From NCBI GenBank assembly GCA_963921825.1, contig OY997596.1, positions 37,873,932 to 37,937,931 of the forward strand: a stretch of DNA of 64,000 nucleotides. Direction: 5' to 3'. Position numbers and translations under genes: made by a program. How positions within the stretch are numbered: position 1 is the stretch's first letter; each line of letters begins with the position of its first letter. Positions 10,047 to 21,206 of the stretch are shown here, piece by piece. Origin of the DNA: Erodium maritimum. Its lineage: Eukaryota > Streptophyta > Magnoliopsida > Geraniales > Geraniaceae. The notes beneath the pieces are model-generated. The model did not search any database and was not told where the DNA came from. It saw only the letters and a list, made by a program, of their open reading frames with translations.

Positions 10047-12177
10047 TTACGAAGCAAGCAGGCTTCTGATAACACGCTCTTGCATTTCTGTGTTCACTTC
10101 CATCCATTCAACAAAACGTCTAAACCACGTAGGCTCCTCTATAGCTTGAAGGTCACTGTCTTGAACCTCGTTCAAAAACGGGGGCCTCTGCAGCGGGCCT
10201 ACACCATTAGGGAGTGGAGGAAGGCTATCACCTTTCGCACGCATCAGGCGAAAAATATAGTCGAATCGTTGATGTCCTTCCTCGACTAGTAGGTAATATT
10301 GTTGCACCCACGATGGGCCAGCTGCAGCGTTGGCTCCATGTGGACCAGGTAATACTGTTCCTGCATTTTCACGTCTACGCCACCTACGCTCGAGTCGAGG
10401 ATCGAAGTTTGGTTCCGTCCTGACTCAAAGAACAAACTACAATTATAACCAATCCCAAATAATTAAGTCAAAGCATACGGAAGTAATATTCATAAAAACT
10501 AACACTTAATTAATAAAGTGAAAAAAAATTAAAACAATTATTAAAACATTCAAACAAAGTCATAGAAAGTGATATTCAAACAAAAGTCATCCTTAACACA
10601 TCCGTTAAATACTAATACATTAATATTCTAGCTAGGGCATCTAGTCTTCGAACTCGCGCTCCGAGTTGTCTTTCAGCCACTGCACGTACACCCTTGTGTC
10701 ATGCTTTGGGCCGCGCCTAGCTCTTGCAACAAGCCTAGCTATTTCAGCAGCTCTTTCAGCAGCAATCCTTTATCTTTCAACAGCTCTTTCAGCAGCAATC
10801 CTTTCTCCCTATCGGTTAATGAGGCCCCTTAACCTCATCCGAGCTACTACGACCGCTCTCGTGCGTGGCAAAGCCTCTCTTGGAATGTTGTTAAATAATC
10901 TCTTCATCTCAGCATGCAAATCAAGCTCCACATGTTGTGGTCCATCATATTCATCATCTGAGAATGTTCTCCCCGACGCTACTTCTCTCATCCATTAACT
11001 AAATGAAAGCAAACCTTAGTTATATCAAAACGAATATACCAGTAACAAATTTAAATCAACCCCGGCCACTCATAACATAATTAACATACTTATATTAACA
11101 TTCATAAAATGTATTAGCATGGGATATTAATTACCGAGTCATAGAATTCAAACTTAAATATAACATAATTTAAACATCGTTCATATACCAAGTACTAAAC
11201 TAGTCTCGGAACGCGCGCTTGGAAGTCGATCCATCAGACGGAGTCCGTCTTGCGCTTTCAGCAGCTTGTCTCTCGGCGGCCAGCCTATCTCGTTCTCCCC
11301 TTTTCCTTCTAGGTCTAGCTCCTTCAGCTGAAATCAGACGCCTAATAAACATGTGAGTCTCTGCCTCGTGAAGCGAAGAAAGTCCCCTAGGCAATTTGTT
11401 CATGACTAAGTTCATTAATTTTTCCCAATCTACATCCCTCACTAGAGGCACTTCTTCATCAATATGATCTGGCACAGTTAGGCTATTCTCCCCAACACTA
11501 CTGCTATTGGTTTCATCCATCGAAATGAAAACCTAATAAATACAGGCATGAACTTGTTTTTCAAGATGTAAACATATCGTATATTATATTAAACCCTACA
11601 TTTCTAAATTTCTGAAACTTTTCCACACATGTATCGTATTTTATTAAACCCTAAACAAATTTGCAACCAAACTGCTCAGAAACCTTAATTAAACTCAAGC
11701 TTATTTCTGCAACCCTAAATTCCTGAAACCCCAAATTCGTCATGCAATTCAGATTTTAGACCTACATTCCTAAATTTGTGAAACCATACATTTTCGAAAG
11801 CCTAATGGACTTAAACCCTAAACTTCTAAATGTCTTTATTCCAAACAAAAGTAAGTGTAAATGTCTAAATGTTTGAAATATTTCTAAAACCTAAAATATA
11901 TATACAAGAATAAAAAATATATAAAAAGAAATCGATGTGGTTGAAACTTTACGTACCTGAAGGAGAGGGACGCCGGAGCAACGAGTATATCGGCGACGAC
12001 GCTGGTCTTGGAGCAGAGAGAGGCAGATGGGAGGACGCCAGAGTAAGACCGGGAGGAGAGCGCCGACGGCGTTGCCTTGGAGCAGAGTGAGGCAGAGCGG
12101 CGGCGATGGCAGAGATAGGGAAGTCGCGGGTGAGGAGAGGGAAGTCGGAAGTGAGGGGAATTAGGGTTCGGGGGAGT
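10047..12177 (-). pseudogene. CACTA-borne minus-strand gene with duplicated exons
   Basis: Read on -, a GC-rich leader at about 12,177-11,957 ends in a good donor (GTACGT at 11956-11951). An acceptor TTATTAG precedes the ATG at 11520. The first coding block (11520-11200, 106 codons) starts MDETNSSSVGENS and has a basic stretch RRKRGERDRLAAERQAAESA. A second block (10995-10633) starts MDERSSVGEN and repeats the same plan (IPREALPR, GERIAAERAVER), but is broken by a frameshift and stops near 10,809 and 10,769. A third block (about 10,420-10,047), after acceptor GAGTCAG, encodes RRWRRRENAG through FRRFVEWMEVNTEMQERVI. I do not recognise the product. It may be one degenerate multi-exon gene or tandem copies. 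Confidence 0.5.
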
Positions 12178-12189
12178 TAAATACGCGGA

Positions 12190-12345
12190 ACCTTTACCGA
12201 CAGATACATGGATCCGTTGGCCAGCCCAAAACGACAGCGTATCGATAAGTTGGGCTGAGAAGGTTGCAGAAATGCTGTCGTTCTGTATGTAGGGTAAAGC
12301 TGGCCGACGGATTCATGCATCCGTTGGCCAACTTTTCTGTGTTAT
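12190..12345. promoter_or_regulatory. Divergent promoter of CACTA genes with subterminal-type motifs
   Basis: The gap between the - strand gene leader and the + strand transposase leader carries GACAGATACATGGATCCGTTGGCCA and CCGACGGATTCATGCATCCGTTGGCCA. Both are versions of the GACGGATNNNATCCGT motif that fills the element's two ends. The placement suggests that the element's DNA-binding protein also touches its own promoter. This is inference from position and sequence only. Confidence 0.55.
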
Positions 12346-12563
12346 ACTTATTCTCAGCCACTCAAAAAACTTTACCTTCTCTCTCATCTCTTTTTCATCT
12401 CCCAACTCATTTTTTTCTTCCCAAATCTCTTTTTCTCTCCCACCTCCATTTTTTAATTTCTACACAAGATTCCCTTGTTTATATCGATATTGACAAGATT
12501 CCTTTGTCTTGTTCGATATTGACAAGATTTTTTTCTCGTGTTCGATATTGGTAAGAATCCTTG

Positions 12564-13290
12564 ATGGATTATTTGAAAAAGTTGTGGTTCGAAGGGGTTG
12601 TAACCTTTGATGCATCCAACAACCAAACGTTCAAGATGCGAGCGGCGGTATTATGGACTATTAGTGACTTTCCCGGGTTGGGAATGTTGGGAGGCATTCA
12701 GACGAAGGGTTATAAGGCTTGTCCAATATGCATGGATGATCTCGAAAGGCATCATAGTCATAGTAGGACGTACTACGTAGGAGCATGGAAGGACTTGCCA
12801 GATAATCATGCATTACGGAAAAATAAAAAAAATCAACGTTAAATGGGAGATGAAAAAATCCCGCCCTGAAAAGAGTGGGTATGAAATATATGAAGAAATA
12901 TCGGACATTCAGTTTCCCGAACTGTCGTTGTATCCAAAGTTTACTCAGAGGAACAAATCCGGCCAAAATAGGTTGTGTTGGACACATGAGTCGATATTAT
13001 GGGAACTCCCGTACTGGAAATCTTTGCGGACAAGGCACACATTGGACATGATTCATATTGAGAAAAAAGTTTGGGACAGTCTTATTGGAACGCTTTTTAA
13101 CTTGCCTGGGAAAACAAAAGATGATTTGAAAGCCAGACAAATGTGGGAGGAATTGGGTGTGCATAAGGATCTATGGGCCAAAACAACCGGCAACAAGACT
13201 TTCATACCTTATGCCGACTACACGATCAAGCTTGAGAAACATGGTGAAGCGCTTGATAAGGTTACAAATATACGGCTCGGGCACCTGTAA
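12564..13290 (+). pseudogene. CACTA TNP2-like transposase fragment
   Basis: From the ATG at 12564 the frame encodes FKMRAAVLWTISDFPGLGML and CPICMDD, a block of the plant TNP2 transposase. The frame shifts near 12,810-12,840. The next frame continues to 13,288 with LWELPYWKSLRTRHTLDMIH, then IEKKVWDSLIGTLFNLPGKT and DDLKARQMWEELGVHKDL, the next conserved TNP2 block. The N-terminal third of a normal TNP2 is absent upstream, and the C-terminal part is replaced by the start of the next gene. Only about 240 codons of roughly 700-800 remain. It is not functional. Three copies of a GATATTGACAAGATTC unit lie just upstream (12,480-12,550). Confidence 0.85.
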
Positions 13291-15003
13291 TGCGGCACCT
13301 CCGAGATTGTGAGACCCATTCTTCCGGTGGTAGTGAGGCAGCATCCACCACCAACCGTGTCAATGTCCCGAGCATCCGTTCCCCAGCCCTAGTGGAGGAC
13401 GATGAAGATGTGGCTGCCCTGCTGGCCGGAGGAGAGTCAGCCTCCACCTCAACGAAGACCAAGTTCGGGAAGAGAGGTGTGGTGACCAATAAGAACCTCC
13501 ACCGTAGGCTCAAGGATATGGCCCAATCCGGGGGAAAATTTATTTTGGGGCATAACGGTAAACATCTCACAGGGACGCTGGAACGGGAGGATGCAGTTCG
13601 GGTGATTGGGTCCATAGTGCGGACTTACATCCCCATGAATCAGCCACACTTCCATCAAGTCGATGAAAGTGCTAAGGAGGTTATGTTTTTCTAGTTCAGC
13701 GTAAGTACATTACCTTTTCGCTTTTACTAATGCATTTAATTGTTTCGTATATAATTACTAATGTGTTGTCTTTATTCAGATTTTGTACAGGTTCGAACCC
13801 GGAGAGCACTTTGACAAACTGCTTGATTTTATCATGGAAATGGCATCCAGTTGTTACCGTGATTGGAAGCATGATATACATGTTTGGATCCTCAAAATGG
13901 AGGAGAAGTACAAAAACCCCGAGCACCCCGATGCTGAGATACACATACCCACGCCGTTGGAGTTCCTTGAACACGAGGACCAGTTCCATTGGCTTTGCAA
14001 GTACTTCAAATCAGAGGAGTTCAAAGTAAGCACTTTATCATTGTGTTTGGTAAATTATGTACATTTATATATGAGTTATCAATGTTCAATTAGTTTACAA
14101 ATTGGTGTTTGGTAAATTATATAACTGAATATATGAGTTATCAATTAGTTTAGAATTTGGAGATATGATTTTAGACGTGGAAATGAATGTGTGTTTAATT
14201 ACTGTCCAACCAAGTACTATATGGATCTATATTAATGTGAATTAACACATTTTCGTTTATTGTAGATATTGAGTGACAGTGGGAAGACATCTCAAGCACA
14301 TCACATGACTGCTCACCACAAGGGTAGTATGCCACTCGCAAAATAGGTCAACCAATGTCTTGCGAAATCCTCTGTACTTCCACCTTGCGACGCCTACGTC
14401 GAGGTGTACACAAAGTAAAATGACCGCAACGAGGAGAATGTGAAAAGAGTGGTATATATTGCTTTAATTACATTTATTGCATTTTACAGATATAAGTGAA
14501 TACGATTGTGGGCTTTTCTATCATGTATCGTATATAGTCTAAATAAAATTTAATGTTATCTATCTCAGGTACATGCCAAAACCATTGTGGAGGAGGCCCG
14601 TGAGAAGGTAATGTAGTCATAGGTGACGGAGTGCGAGGGTTCATCCCCTACTGTTTTAAAGCCATTGACTCTGGAGGAAGAGCTCCCCCTCATCCAAATC
14701 ATCACATGTAAACAACAGAATGGCAGACTACAATCCGACAGTGGGAAGGCGGTGAAGCTCCCAACAAAACGGGATGTTGGAGTTGGTGGGTGCTCGACTA
14801 TGCGTTCATTAAGCTCGTCTGAGGAGCTAGAAGAGTTGAGGACTCGCATGACTGATCAACAGGCCGAGTTCACGCGACAATTGAAGGAGCAACATAAATT
14901 GATGGAGGACCAGCGCATAGAGTTGGAGGCCAGGCTTGTTGTCCAAGCAGAGGAACAAGCTCAGTTTCGGAGGTTGTTTAACTCTTGGGCATCCACACAA
15001 TAG
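13290..15003 (+). pseudogene. CACTA second gene (En/Spm Ptta-type), degenerate
   Basis: Exon-like blocks: 13290-13679 (donor GAG|GTTATG) with KNLHRRLKDMAQSGGKF; 13780-14025 (ATTCAG acceptor, AAA|GTAAGC donor), 82 codons with YRFEPGEHFDKLLDFIME and EHEDQFHWLCKYFKSEEF; 14266-about 14455 with KTSQAHHMTAHHKGSMPLA but in-frame stops; 14570-15003 ending in a coiled-coil segment (about 14,820-15,000: EELEELRTRMTDQQAEF, EQHKLMEDQRIELEARL). The order matches the plant transposase family Ptta/En/Spm (PF03004-like), whose members bind the element's subterminal repeats. TAG and TAA in the third block, and a stop in the fourth, make it a pseudogene. Confidence 0.75.
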
Positions 15004-15344
15004 AAAAGCATCATTCCTTCTTCCGTGAACCCGTCTACGACTCAGCATCAACGACTCTGCCCTCAGCCCCATAGTCAGTCCTCCCCTTTCTCCTCTGAAC
15101 ATTATTTATTTGGATATGTGTACTTATAAACTTATTTGGATATGTGAACTGATAAACTTGTTTAGAACTATGATAATTGCTTGGAACTACTTATATTCAT
15201 ATTATGTTTAAATTGTATTGTGTTGGATGGGTGTGTATGCTATTTTCTGGGTTTGATAACACAAGTATAGGTACAGGTACATTTTAATGCACGATTGAAT
15301 GCATGATATTTGAAACATTAATTTTCTATTTTTCACACTAAACT

Positions 15345-15785
15345 TGGCTGATGGATACAATCTTTTACATCCGTGGGTAAGGTTTAAGACTTGGTTGACG
15401 GATCTGATTTGTGGGTAAGGTTTAAGACTTGGCTGACAGATCTGATCCGTGGGTAAGGTTTAAGACTTGGCTGACGGATATGATCCGTGGGTAAGGTTTA
15501 AGACTTGGCTGATGGATATGATCCGTGGGTAAGGTTTAAGACTTGGCTGACGGATGTGATCCGTGGGGAAGGTTCTTGACTTGGCTGACGGATCCGATCT
15601 GTGGGTAAGGTTCAAAACTTGGCAGACGGATCGGATCAGTGGGTAAGGTTCAAAACTTGGCTGACGGATCGGATCAGTGGGTAAGGTGATCACTCTACCG
15701 ACGAATGCAGTCATCCGTTTCCCGAATTCTTGGCCGATGGATATGCTAACCTAGGTGACAGATCTGATCCGTCAGCCAAGTCAAG
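15345..15785. repeat. CACTA right subterminal repeat array
   Basis: About nine copies of ACTTGGCTGACGGAT followed by NNGATCCGTGGGTAAGGTT at roughly 40-base spacing, in opposite orientation to the left-end array. Copies at 15,360-15,680 are very similar, suggesting recent array expansion. Confidence 0.92.
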
Positions 15786-15801
15786 ATCAACAAGAGTGTC
15801 A

Positions 15802-16330
15802 ACGACAGACACTTATTCAATGACGTTATTACTTGATGTGTCTATGTCGTGGACTACAAGATCTACGAGACTCAATACAACCGACCTTATTATTTGGTTG
15901 ATGGAATTTACCCAACCTATAGTCAGTTTGTGAAGTCGATTTGACATCCCGTCCAACCCAAACACAAATCGTTTGCTAAAGTCCAAGATGGGGCTCGTAA
16001 ATATTTTGAACAATTTTCTAGTCCTTCAAGAAATGCGGCACATAATTTCCCGACCCACTCGTATATGGGACAAGTATATGTTGGCTGATATCACGCACAC
16101 TTGTATCATTCTACACAACATGATTGTAGAGGAGGAACCCCACTGTTATGCTCGAGGAGTTGGAGAGTGGTATAACGAGCCCCTTCCGAACATACCTAAT
16201 TGGACACCACCTGAAAAATGGCACCATTGAGAGCCCATATCCTACCAACAATACTTGGGCGCTCGAGCACATCTCAGAAATGATGACATCCACTAGAAAC
16301 TATTACTGTACTTCCTTTTTAATGAAATAA
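15802..16330 (+). pseudogene. PIF/Harbinger transposase pseudogene, 3' part
   Basis: The frame broken at 9440 continues here with NDRHLFNDVI, then YLVDGIYPTYSQFVKSI, FAKVQDGARKYFEQF and, in another frame, PTRIWDKYMLADITHTCIIL followed by HNMIVEEEPH. These are the C-terminal blocks of HARBI1-like plant nucleases. The final conserved acidic residue lies in the HNMIVEDE-type block. Several stops and at least two frameshifts are visible. Translation would end near 16,230 or 16,330 depending on frame. Confidence 0.88.
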
Positions 16331-16486
16331 TAATTAAGTTTATGCGTATTAGTGTTTTCATATTTCAAATACATCAATATTACAAACTATTACACAAAAA
16401 TATTATATTATATTACACGAACATATTACAAACTATTACATAAACATATTACATAATACTACACTAACATAATACAAAATATTACA

Positions 16487-16903
16487 TTAATTTTCATCCA
16501 TATTATATGAACTGTACTCAGGAAAAGAGATATAACCACCTGGATATGGTGTTGGTCTACTAAGGCGATATGGTGTTGGGTTTAATGATTTTGTTGGGTG
16601 GATTACAAAAAACTCATTTTCATACCAAGCTCGTTCCTCGTCGGATATACTCTCCCGTTCTGTCTCGTACTCTACGTCACTGTCATATCCTGTCTCCTCG
16701 TCCACGTAGCACTAGAACTCCATGGTTGGAGCCTCATACTCCATCTACAACCACTCGTTGTCCATGTTTAAAGACGCCCCATACGTTGAATCGATGTCAT
16801 CTGCACTTAACTTCTTGTACATCCACTCGTAGTCTATGGTTTCAGACCCAAACCAGCTTGAATTGCTCTCATCGTAAGTGAACTCGTACTTGGGGAAGGA
16901 CAT
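16487..16903 (-). pseudogene. Acidic ORF downstream of Harbinger transposase, two stops
   Basis: Reading - from ATG 16903 to TAA 16487 gives about 138 codons with two in-frame TAGs. It starts MSFPKYEFTYDESNSSWFGS and continues with DEETGYDSDVEYETERESIS and DEERAWYENEFFV. It is strongly acidic and rich in Tyr and Ser. It faces the transposase tail to tail. It could be the accessory gene of the Harbinger element, but I see no Myb-like tri-helix, so the product is unassigned. Confidence 0.4.
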
Positions 16904-18973
16904 ATGAGTTTCATAACTGGAAAAAAAGAAGACATGTTTGAGATATATAGATTATGCATATAAAGATCATGAAGACATGTACATACATGAAGAATATCTA
17001 GTGAATTCTGCATAGAAACCCACGATCTGGAATAACAGTTCTTCACTAAAACTTATGAATGGATTCATCAACACATATTCCAATTCAGTTTCTATGAATA
17101 TGAACCTTTATTTAAAAATCTAACGATGTACATTCTTCAAGAGACATTGATTTCTAATTAATTCTTTTTCTTAGTTAATTGAAGTACTTGGATTCAAATT
17201 TGGGTGTTCAATTATAATTTTATTTTTTAATATGTATGTTAAATTCCAATAATTTCCTTTGATGGATAAGTGTGTTTTACCCTTCGAACAATGTGGCTGT
17301 GTTTTCATGTGCGAGATGTCGACTTGGATTCCAATGTTTTACTTACCGACTTGGATTTGTATTCTAACAAACTAATACAACGAACTTGTTGACATAGTTG
17401 TGATAAACAACTCCAACAATGTGTTCAACAAAGATTGAGATTTTCGGATTTGATTCGAGGAGATTAATCTTATCGAGGGTGATTGAGACGATCAAAGTCT
17501 TTGATTTAAAATAGAAATTTTGACCTTGGCATCTTTGATTCAAGAAAGAAGATAGGACCTCGAGGCCTTCAATACGAGATAGATTCTCGAAAGCTTTGGA
17601 TTAGATGATAGCTTTGATTCAAAATGGAGATCCAAATCTCAGTTGCTTGGATTTAAGAATAACATCATATATGTAGTTTTAGCAATTACTCCTTATCAAA
17701 ACATTTCTAGATCAAATAGTCCCTCTTGATTAAATTCAAAGTAATTGTAATTTTTCATTTTTCTCTCTCTCCTAAATTAGCCAGGTTAATTGACACTATC
17801 TCATTGTGAAAATATTCATTACTTAGATAATAGCCCATATTAATTGTATAAAATAAAAAATTAGTTAATATGATGAACATAAACGAAATTACATTAATTT
17901 GAGAAACAACAATAAAATTACATTACTTAAACGAAACTACATTGACTAAAAACTTGAATAAGCAACTGTTGTTGGGGAAAATTCCAATAGTTATATGCTA
18001 GGGTTTGAGAACTTTCAACCCTAGCCACACCCCCACGATGCTGCCATCATGTTCTAGGGCCCCACAGGGAGTTTGAGCATCTATTGCTCTTGGCTTGAAA
18101 GCTCTAGTCGGATCTCATGCACTCGTGACTGTGTCGCAATTCGATCTTGTAGTCGTTGTCGTGCAACTTGTCATCGATGGAAAAGCTATCTCCATGTCTG
18201 CTAGGGTTTCGTTCGCGCAACCTCTATTCACCGTGACATTGGCTCCCCTGCACCACCAATGACGTGCCTCCAGTTTCTGCTCCGGTCCCCCATGTTACCC
18301 CGAAGGTTGCCACTTGATTCTCTTCGATATCAGTCAATCTCCCCTTCTCGGATCCCCTCCCCTGAGCAACAACCACCGCTTCTGAAGCCGTCATCGGTGC
18401 ATCCACCTCCTTGGTCTCCACTGATGACTCCTCCTCGACCTCTGATCGTTTGGTTATGGTTTATTTTATCTGATTTGTTCTTTTTTGCAAGGTTGATGAT
18501 AAGAAACCTAGGATCCAGGGACCTACTCCGGGAGGAGTCCTGGGACAAGCCGTCACTCCCAGCCAGACTATCAGGTTCAAGTTCGGTAAAATTTGACAAA
18601 ACGAGTCCTTGGAGAGTAGAGACCAAGCAGCGTTTAGGCCCTACTTTGAGCGATTCTTGTCAATTGGCACCCTTTGGATTTTATTTTTGTTCTAGTTTTA
18701 GTTTCAATTCCCGTTTTAGTTATAATCCTGCTTGTTGTTGTTATCACCGTTTCTTGTTGGATCGGTTCATATCTAAGGGCAGGGACATACACTCTCTCCT
18801 TCAAAACGAGAGGCTAGCTCTCAAATTTGTTAAAAGAACTACGAACAAGACCTCCCACTAGCTTGCCAAAGAAGCTCGTTCTTTGCATGTTCTTCAGTGG
18901 TCAGGGGAATCTCTCTCCGATGCACTCCAATGTATTATTCAATTAGATCATTAATAAAATCTATCACTTATTC
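16904..18973. other. AT-rich intergenic sequence, possible LINE tail
   Basis: No gene is supported. Bases 18,000-18,900 are GC-richer with open frames on both strands (18259-18861 +, 18330-18626 -) that resemble nothing I know. The segment ends CCAATGTATTATTC...ATTAATAAAATCTATC near 18,930-18,965, the look of a retroposon 3' end beside the plastid insert. That reading is weak. Confidence 0.3.
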
Positions 18974-19177
18974 TCAAAAATTCAGGGCAATGCCTGTCGT
19001 ACCTTCTTCAAATTCTACTAATTCGCCCGCCATTACTTCATTAAGACCATAAATACGAGCAATGCCATCACCTACTTTAAGTACGGTACCCATATTTACA
19101 ATATTAACTTCTCTATTATATTGCTTGATACGTTCGCGGATAATATTACTAATTTCATCAGCTCTAATAGGTATCAT
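18974..19177 (-). pseudogene. atpA: atpA 5' fragment (plastid ATP synthase CF1 alpha)
   Basis: From the ATG at 19177 the frame reads [20 protein letters not shown], then [20 protein letters not shown] and [15 protein letters not shown], the N-terminal beta-barrel of the plastid ATP synthase alpha subunit. It stops at 18974 where nuclear sequence adds Phe and a TGA. Roughly 440 codons, including the nucleotide-binding domain, are missing. It cannot make a working subunit. Confidence 0.93.
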
Positions 19178-19262
19178 GACTATTTCTTTCTCTTTCTTCA
19201 TTTGTTTGGAAGAACAAAAAATAAGGCCTGCCCGGGCTGGGATAAGTAGAATAGTAGAAGGA

Positions 19263-19568
19263 CTAAGAAGTTCTTTCTTTCATGGATCCAAAGAGGCCAA
19301 TATTAGCACTAATCGTACGTAAATGTAACTCCTTGTTCAAAGAACTATTCAGAATTTCCAAAGCTCCTTGTAAGGCTTGTTGGCAAACCCGTTGTCGAAC
19401 TTGATTAACTGCCCTTTGTTGTTCAAAACGAATGCTTTCGTTTTTTGAATTTTCTGATTGTTCTAACTGCCTATAAGCGGAAGTAATCAAGTTAGACCTT
19501 TTTCGTTCCGCCTCAGAATACTCGTTCACTCGAAACTGATCCACGTCCGTTTTCACTTTCCGTAAGGT
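19263..19568 (-). pseudogene. atpF: atpF exon 2 fragment (plastid ATP synthase CF0 b)
   Basis: On - the frame reads [40 protein letters not shown] and [20 protein letters not shown], ending MKERTS and a TAG at 19263. This is the C-terminal stalk of the b subunit. The first exon, the group II intron and the start of exon 2 are missing. It differs at many sites from the atpF sequences I remember, either because the host plastid gene is fast-evolving or because the insert is old. Sequence beyond 19,568 does not match atpF. Confidence 0.9.
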
Positions 19569-20008
19569 AGAGCTCAAAAATCCAATTTTGAACTTATAAA
19601 AAAACCTTCTATTCTCTTTTGAGAATTGAAGAACTGGTATTTTCATAGAATATCTTAATTGAATTCTATATAATGATCAATAAAGTCAGGTAAATTGTAC
19701 ATAAAATCTATTCCATAGATCTAGAGATTTGTACTAGTGTTGACAAAGACCCAAAACTTGAATAGGGATAACAATTCCCATCCTAAAATAATCCCGATGT
19801 GGCAACACTACTTCTTTTACTAGCATACACTATTATTTTTTCTTGAATTGTGCTTCACATTTGAGGATGTATCGAGCATGGACCACAACTAAGAATTTGT
19901 CATCGGATTGATGGCGGGCCGATTTTAGAGGCATCCTCGGTGAAGGGTGTCGAATTTCTTTTATATTTTGGGTATTATTCTCTTAATGATCTTTCACTTG
20001 TTTGGAAA

Positions 20009-20024
20009 GGGGGGGGGGGGGGGG
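20009..20024. repeat. G homopolymer (16 G)
   Basis: Sixteen consecutive G residues between GGAAA and ATCC. Such a run is rare in plant nuclear DNA and prone to G-quadruplex formation and to sequencing error. Confidence 0.9.
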
Positions 20025-20435
20025 ATCCGCCTTTGAGCTCGACATACTCAAACCATGCTACGATAAGTCGTTTTCTCTTCATCCGTCCACATGATATTGC
20101 GTCCCGAAGTTTTCATCTGCCGGAGAAAGAGAGGTCCATAAGGGCAACGAGAAAAGAGAAATTGAAGGAGAGGGAAAAGTATGAACGAAATGGAAGAGGG
20201 TTGAAGGTTTTATAGGGTTGTTGACGATTGTCAGGTTATAAGCCCATTTTTTAAAAATGCAAAATTGCACACCCGAAAGGCAAGATATGTTAATGAAAAT
20301 TTTTCATTAAAAAAAATGGAAATTACATAGAATTGAAAAAAAAATATTTGAGTAAGTAAAAATTCAGAACTCTAACATTCATCTTGTAATCAACTTGGGA
20401 AGACACCACAACAAAAATATATGTGTTTGTACTTC

Positions 20436-20636
20436 TTATGGAAACAGATTCGATGTGTTCATGGCTTGTAGTTCAAGATATTGTGCAACCAACCTCTTCA
20501 TATATTTTATTAATTTGTGTTGATAATTTTTGAACTTGTCACATTGTTGTGATAATTCTAATGTGAAATCTTCCAGCTGTTTAATGTCGACTCCTTTTTC
20601 GTGCTGATAGACTATTTCTGAGTTGTCAGAATCCAT
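20436..20636 (-). CDS. Small hypothetical protein, 66 aa
   Basis: Intact - strand ORF starting MDSDNSEIVYQHEKGVDIKQ, with a helical, charged middle (LEDFTLELSQQCDKF) and a basic patch KLIKYMKRLVAQYLELQ. A TATA-like CATAAATACC lies about 65 bases upstream on -, followed by a leader with no other ATG. I do not recognise the family. The length and the nearby transposon debris allow it to be a leftover of a non-autonomous element. Coding status is uncertain. Confidence 0.35.
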   Translation of the reverse strand: MDSDNSEIVYQHEKGVDIKQLEDFTLELSQQCDKFKNYQHKLIKYMKRLVAQYLELQAMNTSNLFP

Positions 20637-21206
20637 CGGAAAACACTAAAGAGTGTTGTATGAGAGATGAAAAAGAATTGCTAAGTTGTGTATCGAGGTA
20701 TTTATGGTAAAAAAAAAATTAAGGGTGAATTTTTATATTAGAAAAATTTAAGACGAAAAAAATAGCCACGTGATCGATTGTGAATGACCGGAAAAATACC
20801 CGTTGAAAAATCACCTTAACATAAGGGATTTTACTCGGCACAAATACTTGTGTAGATATTGAATCACCGACGGCCTTAAATCGCCTACTACCCGACGATA
20901 AACTCAACAATTGATTTTTAATCGCCGATGAAACGCCGACCACTACAACTGCTCTTCGAGTTAAGTAAAATCGTTGTTATTATTATTATTATTTTATTTT
21001 ACACGTGAGGGGAGTAGTGACTTTTCATTTAATTTTTAACACATTAATAATAATGTTGTAACTTAAAATTAGTTGAGTTGCAAAAATCTGAAAATTGAGA
21101 CTGGTTTCTTACAAAATTCCTATTATTTATAGGAATTTGGTTTGTAAGAAAGAAAAGACGGAAAAAGTAAAATTAGGCAGTGAAGGTTGAGAAGTGAGAG
21201 CTGGTC

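Larger units (their letters stand above)
9441..15798. mobile_element. CACTA (En/Spm) DNA transposon, 6,358 bp
   Basis: The left end reads CACTACTGCATAAATCC. The right end, reverse-complemented, reads CACTCTTGTTGATCTTG. Both run into ACTTGGYTGACGGAT. A 3-bp duplication TCA (9438-9440, 15799-15801) flanks it. Excision on paper rejoins the interrupted Harbinger reading frame exactly, which fixes both ends. Contents: subterminal repeats at both ends, a small - strand gene set at 10.0-12.2 kb, a TNP2 fragment at 12.6-13.3 kb and an En/Spm-type second gene at 13.3-15.0 kb. The transposase genes carry frameshifts and stops, so this copy is not autonomous. Confidence 0.95.
18974..19568 (-). other. 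Plastid DNA insertion (NUPT): atpF end plus atpA start
   Basis: On - the segment reads the 3' end of plastid atpF, a short spacer and the first ~67 codons of plastid atpA, in the native plastid order. Homology stops abruptly on both sides, inside both genes. No plastid promoter, no complete gene and no nuclear transit peptide are present, so it is inert transferred DNA. Confidence 0.92.

Noticed and set aside
9455-15785. Regularly spaced repeats resembling a CRISPR array
   Set aside because: The units are CACTA subterminal repeats in inverted orientation at the two ends, with no unique equal-length spacers.
18259-18861. 200-codon + strand ORF
   Set aside because: It overlaps a - strand ORF in a GC-rich stretch. 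There are no motifs and composition alone explains its length.
18974-19568. Functional nuclear atpA or atpF
   Set aside because: Both genes are cut by the insertion edges and no transit peptide is present.
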